NCBI GenBank assembly: GCA_021826315.1
Contig: JAKAZZ010000003.1
Location: forward strand, 20,373-84,372
Length of the DNA stretch: 64,000 nt
Reading direction: 5' to 3'
Source of the DNA: Actinomycetes bacterium
GTDB taxonomy: Bacteria > Actinomycetota > Acidimicrobiia > Acidimicrobiales > Acidimicrobiaceae
Of the stretch, positions 62,569-64,000 are shown piece after piece. How positions within the stretch are numbered: the stretch's first letter is position 1; every line of letters begins with the position of its first letter. A model generated the notes under the pieces. The model made no database searches and was not told where the DNA came from. It saw only the letters and a program-made list of their open reading frames with translations. The translations under genes were made by a program, and so were the position numbers.

Positions 62569-62799
62569 CTATCGAGGGGAATGCTTCCTTTGCCATCTCC
62601 GATCCGCGACGAAGATGCACAGCCCAGCAAATGACATAGGGATTACCAACAACACTAGCAATCTCTCGAACGAATCCCCCTTGGCGGAGGCCGTGGCCAG
62701 TACGCTCACATTTATTGTGAATGCGACTGCCAGAGCCGTGAAATTTCGCCTCTGTCGTACCCCCCACGACGAGCTACCAGACAACGGTTGTTCCTGCAT
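62569..62799 (-). CDS. Small membrane protein (about 76 aa, two predicted TM segments)
   Basis: MQEQPLSGSSSWGVRQRRNFTALAVAFTINVSVLATASAKGDSFERLLVLLVIPMSFAGLCIFVADRRWQRKHSPR; start overlaps the end of the upstream minus-strand gene. Confidence 0.5.
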   Translation of the reverse strand: MQEQPLSGSSSWGVRQRRNFTALAVAFTINVSVLATASAKGDSFERLLVLLVIPMSFAGLCIFVADRRWQRKHSPR

Positions 62800-63295
62800 A
62801 ACTAGAAGTGGTATCGTCCCACCATACGTAAATATAGGGGAACTGTCCATGTTGGATCAGCGTGATGACGGTATAGCCCGCCGCCCCGATAGCCCCGACG
62901 CATGCGGTTGCTCCTACCCCTGACCACCATAGGGTGCATCCAAGGGTAATCATGGCTCCGATTCCGGTCGCTCCTGCAGCCAAAATCGTTTCCTCTTCAG
63001 ATGGCGTGATCTCGATAATCGAATATGTGTCAGAACTTCCGCCACCACCTACAAGGAGATTAGGCGAGATGGCCAGACCCGACGTCGCGACAGTGCTTCG
63101 ATATTGGTAATAATAATTCTCACTCATAGGTGTGGGTTTTTTAGAAATTACACTCTTTCCAGAAAACACCGAAATATTCGCGCTTTGTGCAGACGCAGCG
63201 GTTGCACTAACGCCAATGGCTGCCGCACTAACAGCCAATGTTCCCAATCCAACTCCGATCCTTCCGGTTATTCTTCTAGTATCCACCGTGAACAT
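62774..63295 (-). CDS. Secreted hypothetical protein with Gly/Ala-rich hydrophobic C-terminal half
   Basis: N-terminal MFTVDTRRITGRIGVGLGTLAVSAAAIGVSATAASA-QS signal peptide; AGATGIGAMITLGCTLWWSGVGATACVGAIGAAGYTVITLI core. Confidence 0.65.
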   Translation of the reverse strand: MFTVDTRRITGRIGVGLGTLAVSAAAIGVSATAASAQSANISVFSGKSVISKKPTPMSENYYYQYRSTVATSGLAISPNLLVGGGGSSDTYSIIEITPSEEETILAAGATGIGAMITLGCTLWWSGVGATACVGAIGAAGYTVITLIQHGQFPYIYVWWDDTTSSYAGTTVVW

Positions 63296-63742
63296 CCCCT
63301 CTTACTTAATAGTTATCATGCTGACAGCGTTCGTCTATATGGCACGTTAAACGAGTTCGCCTATCGCGAATTAGTCTTTGATTTATTGATTCTGCCATAA
63401 ATCATCCCCATGGCCACCACCACATTCAAAGCCAATCTCCGTATTCATAGAACACTGGTTTTAACGTTAACGATTTATTTTGCGCGTCGCATCTGCTTAA
63501 AAGATGATTTTTGGCGATTTTTGGGCAATAATTCCTGGCGGATTATCCTCAAAAGATACCTAGGGTATGTCCTATCTCGCATGCAAAATATGTTGAAATA
63601 GACTGCCGAACTACATAGTCATTGGATCTAAAAGCAGGCAAATTGACTATTCCGATTCCCTGAACCACTAGTTGCAGAATCGTGCTACCACCATACCGGA
63701 GCCTCTGGACCACCTTTGTTGCCCTTCGAACCTAGTTTTAAA

Positions 63743-63774
63743 TTGGCTTCTTGGCTTCTTGGCTTATTGGCGAT
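63743..63774. repeat. Short tandem repeat (TTGGCTTC)n, degenerate
   Basis: TTGGCTTC TTGGCTTC TTGGCTTA TTGGCGAT. Confidence 0.7.
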
Positions 63775-63847
63775 TTGGGTTGAAGACTAACTAGGAGATT
63801 CAGGTAAGTATTTGTAAATTTATTGGCTCTATTGACCTTCATGTGGA

Positions 63848-64000
63848 TCAACTCGCCCTCTCATAGGGAAGTTTGAGATCAATTGGTCCACAAGAAAGCA
63901 TCACCAAAGCTAGAGTCGCCTCAGCAGAATGAAGTCCATAGCATCTAGCAATGATCGATCGTATCTTGGTGTTCAAACCTTCAACTCGTCCGTTGGAAAC
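63848..64000 (-). mobile_element. C-terminus of an ISL3-family transposase (truncated by window edge)
   Basis: Reverse strand VSNGRVEGLNTKIRSIIARCYGLHSAEATLALVMLSCGPIDLKLPYERAS*, matching the ISL3 consensus (NGrvEGlNtkIR..rraYGfHs.ea..alvML). Not in the ORF track. Confidence 0.85.

Noticed and set aside
62483-62923. 94-aa minus and 120-aa plus ORFs
   Set aside because: Overlap better-supported minus-strand genes in other frames; composition not convincing.

Overview
The window looks like a chromosomal segment of a moderate-GC actinobacterium, possibly Acidimicrobiia-like (inferred from gene content only). It is mostly housekeeping: tldD/tldE, ndh-2, galU, molybdenum cofactor genes (moeA, moaA, moaC), an MgtE-N/CBS protein with an NRAMP transporter, a GT4-methyltransferase-toroid cassette, two-component systems, pepN, a PfkB kinase, mnmA, ligA, a PASTA kinase, gatCAB, and a large branched-chain/serine amino-acid block (ilvD, ilvBNC, leuA, serA, an aminotransferase, serC, leuDC, greA, leuB-ilvE-cimA). 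The right end (about 60.6-64 kb) is accessory: an N-terminally truncated TnpB-like gene with an omega-RNA-like 3' hairpin, a secreted hydrophobic protein paired with a small membrane protein, and the C-terminus of an ISL3-family transposase. The strongest unlisted signal is three separate leader-peptide/terminator arrangements not in the ORF track: MKSFVSTIVVVLVVM before ilvB, MVVNQFGLLLSLL before leuA, and (M)SSIIVSFGVVI before leuB-ilvE-cimA. Each is followed by a large hairpin and then a hairpin with a U-tract, which suggests parallel transcription attenuation. I also found a perfect 28-bp palindrome at the leuA promoter, an eamA-like reading frame without a standard start codon running through a perfect inverted repeat, and an 11-bp sequence shared by the putative TnpB guide position and the ISL3 end. 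All family calls come from reading motifs by eye; no searches were run.
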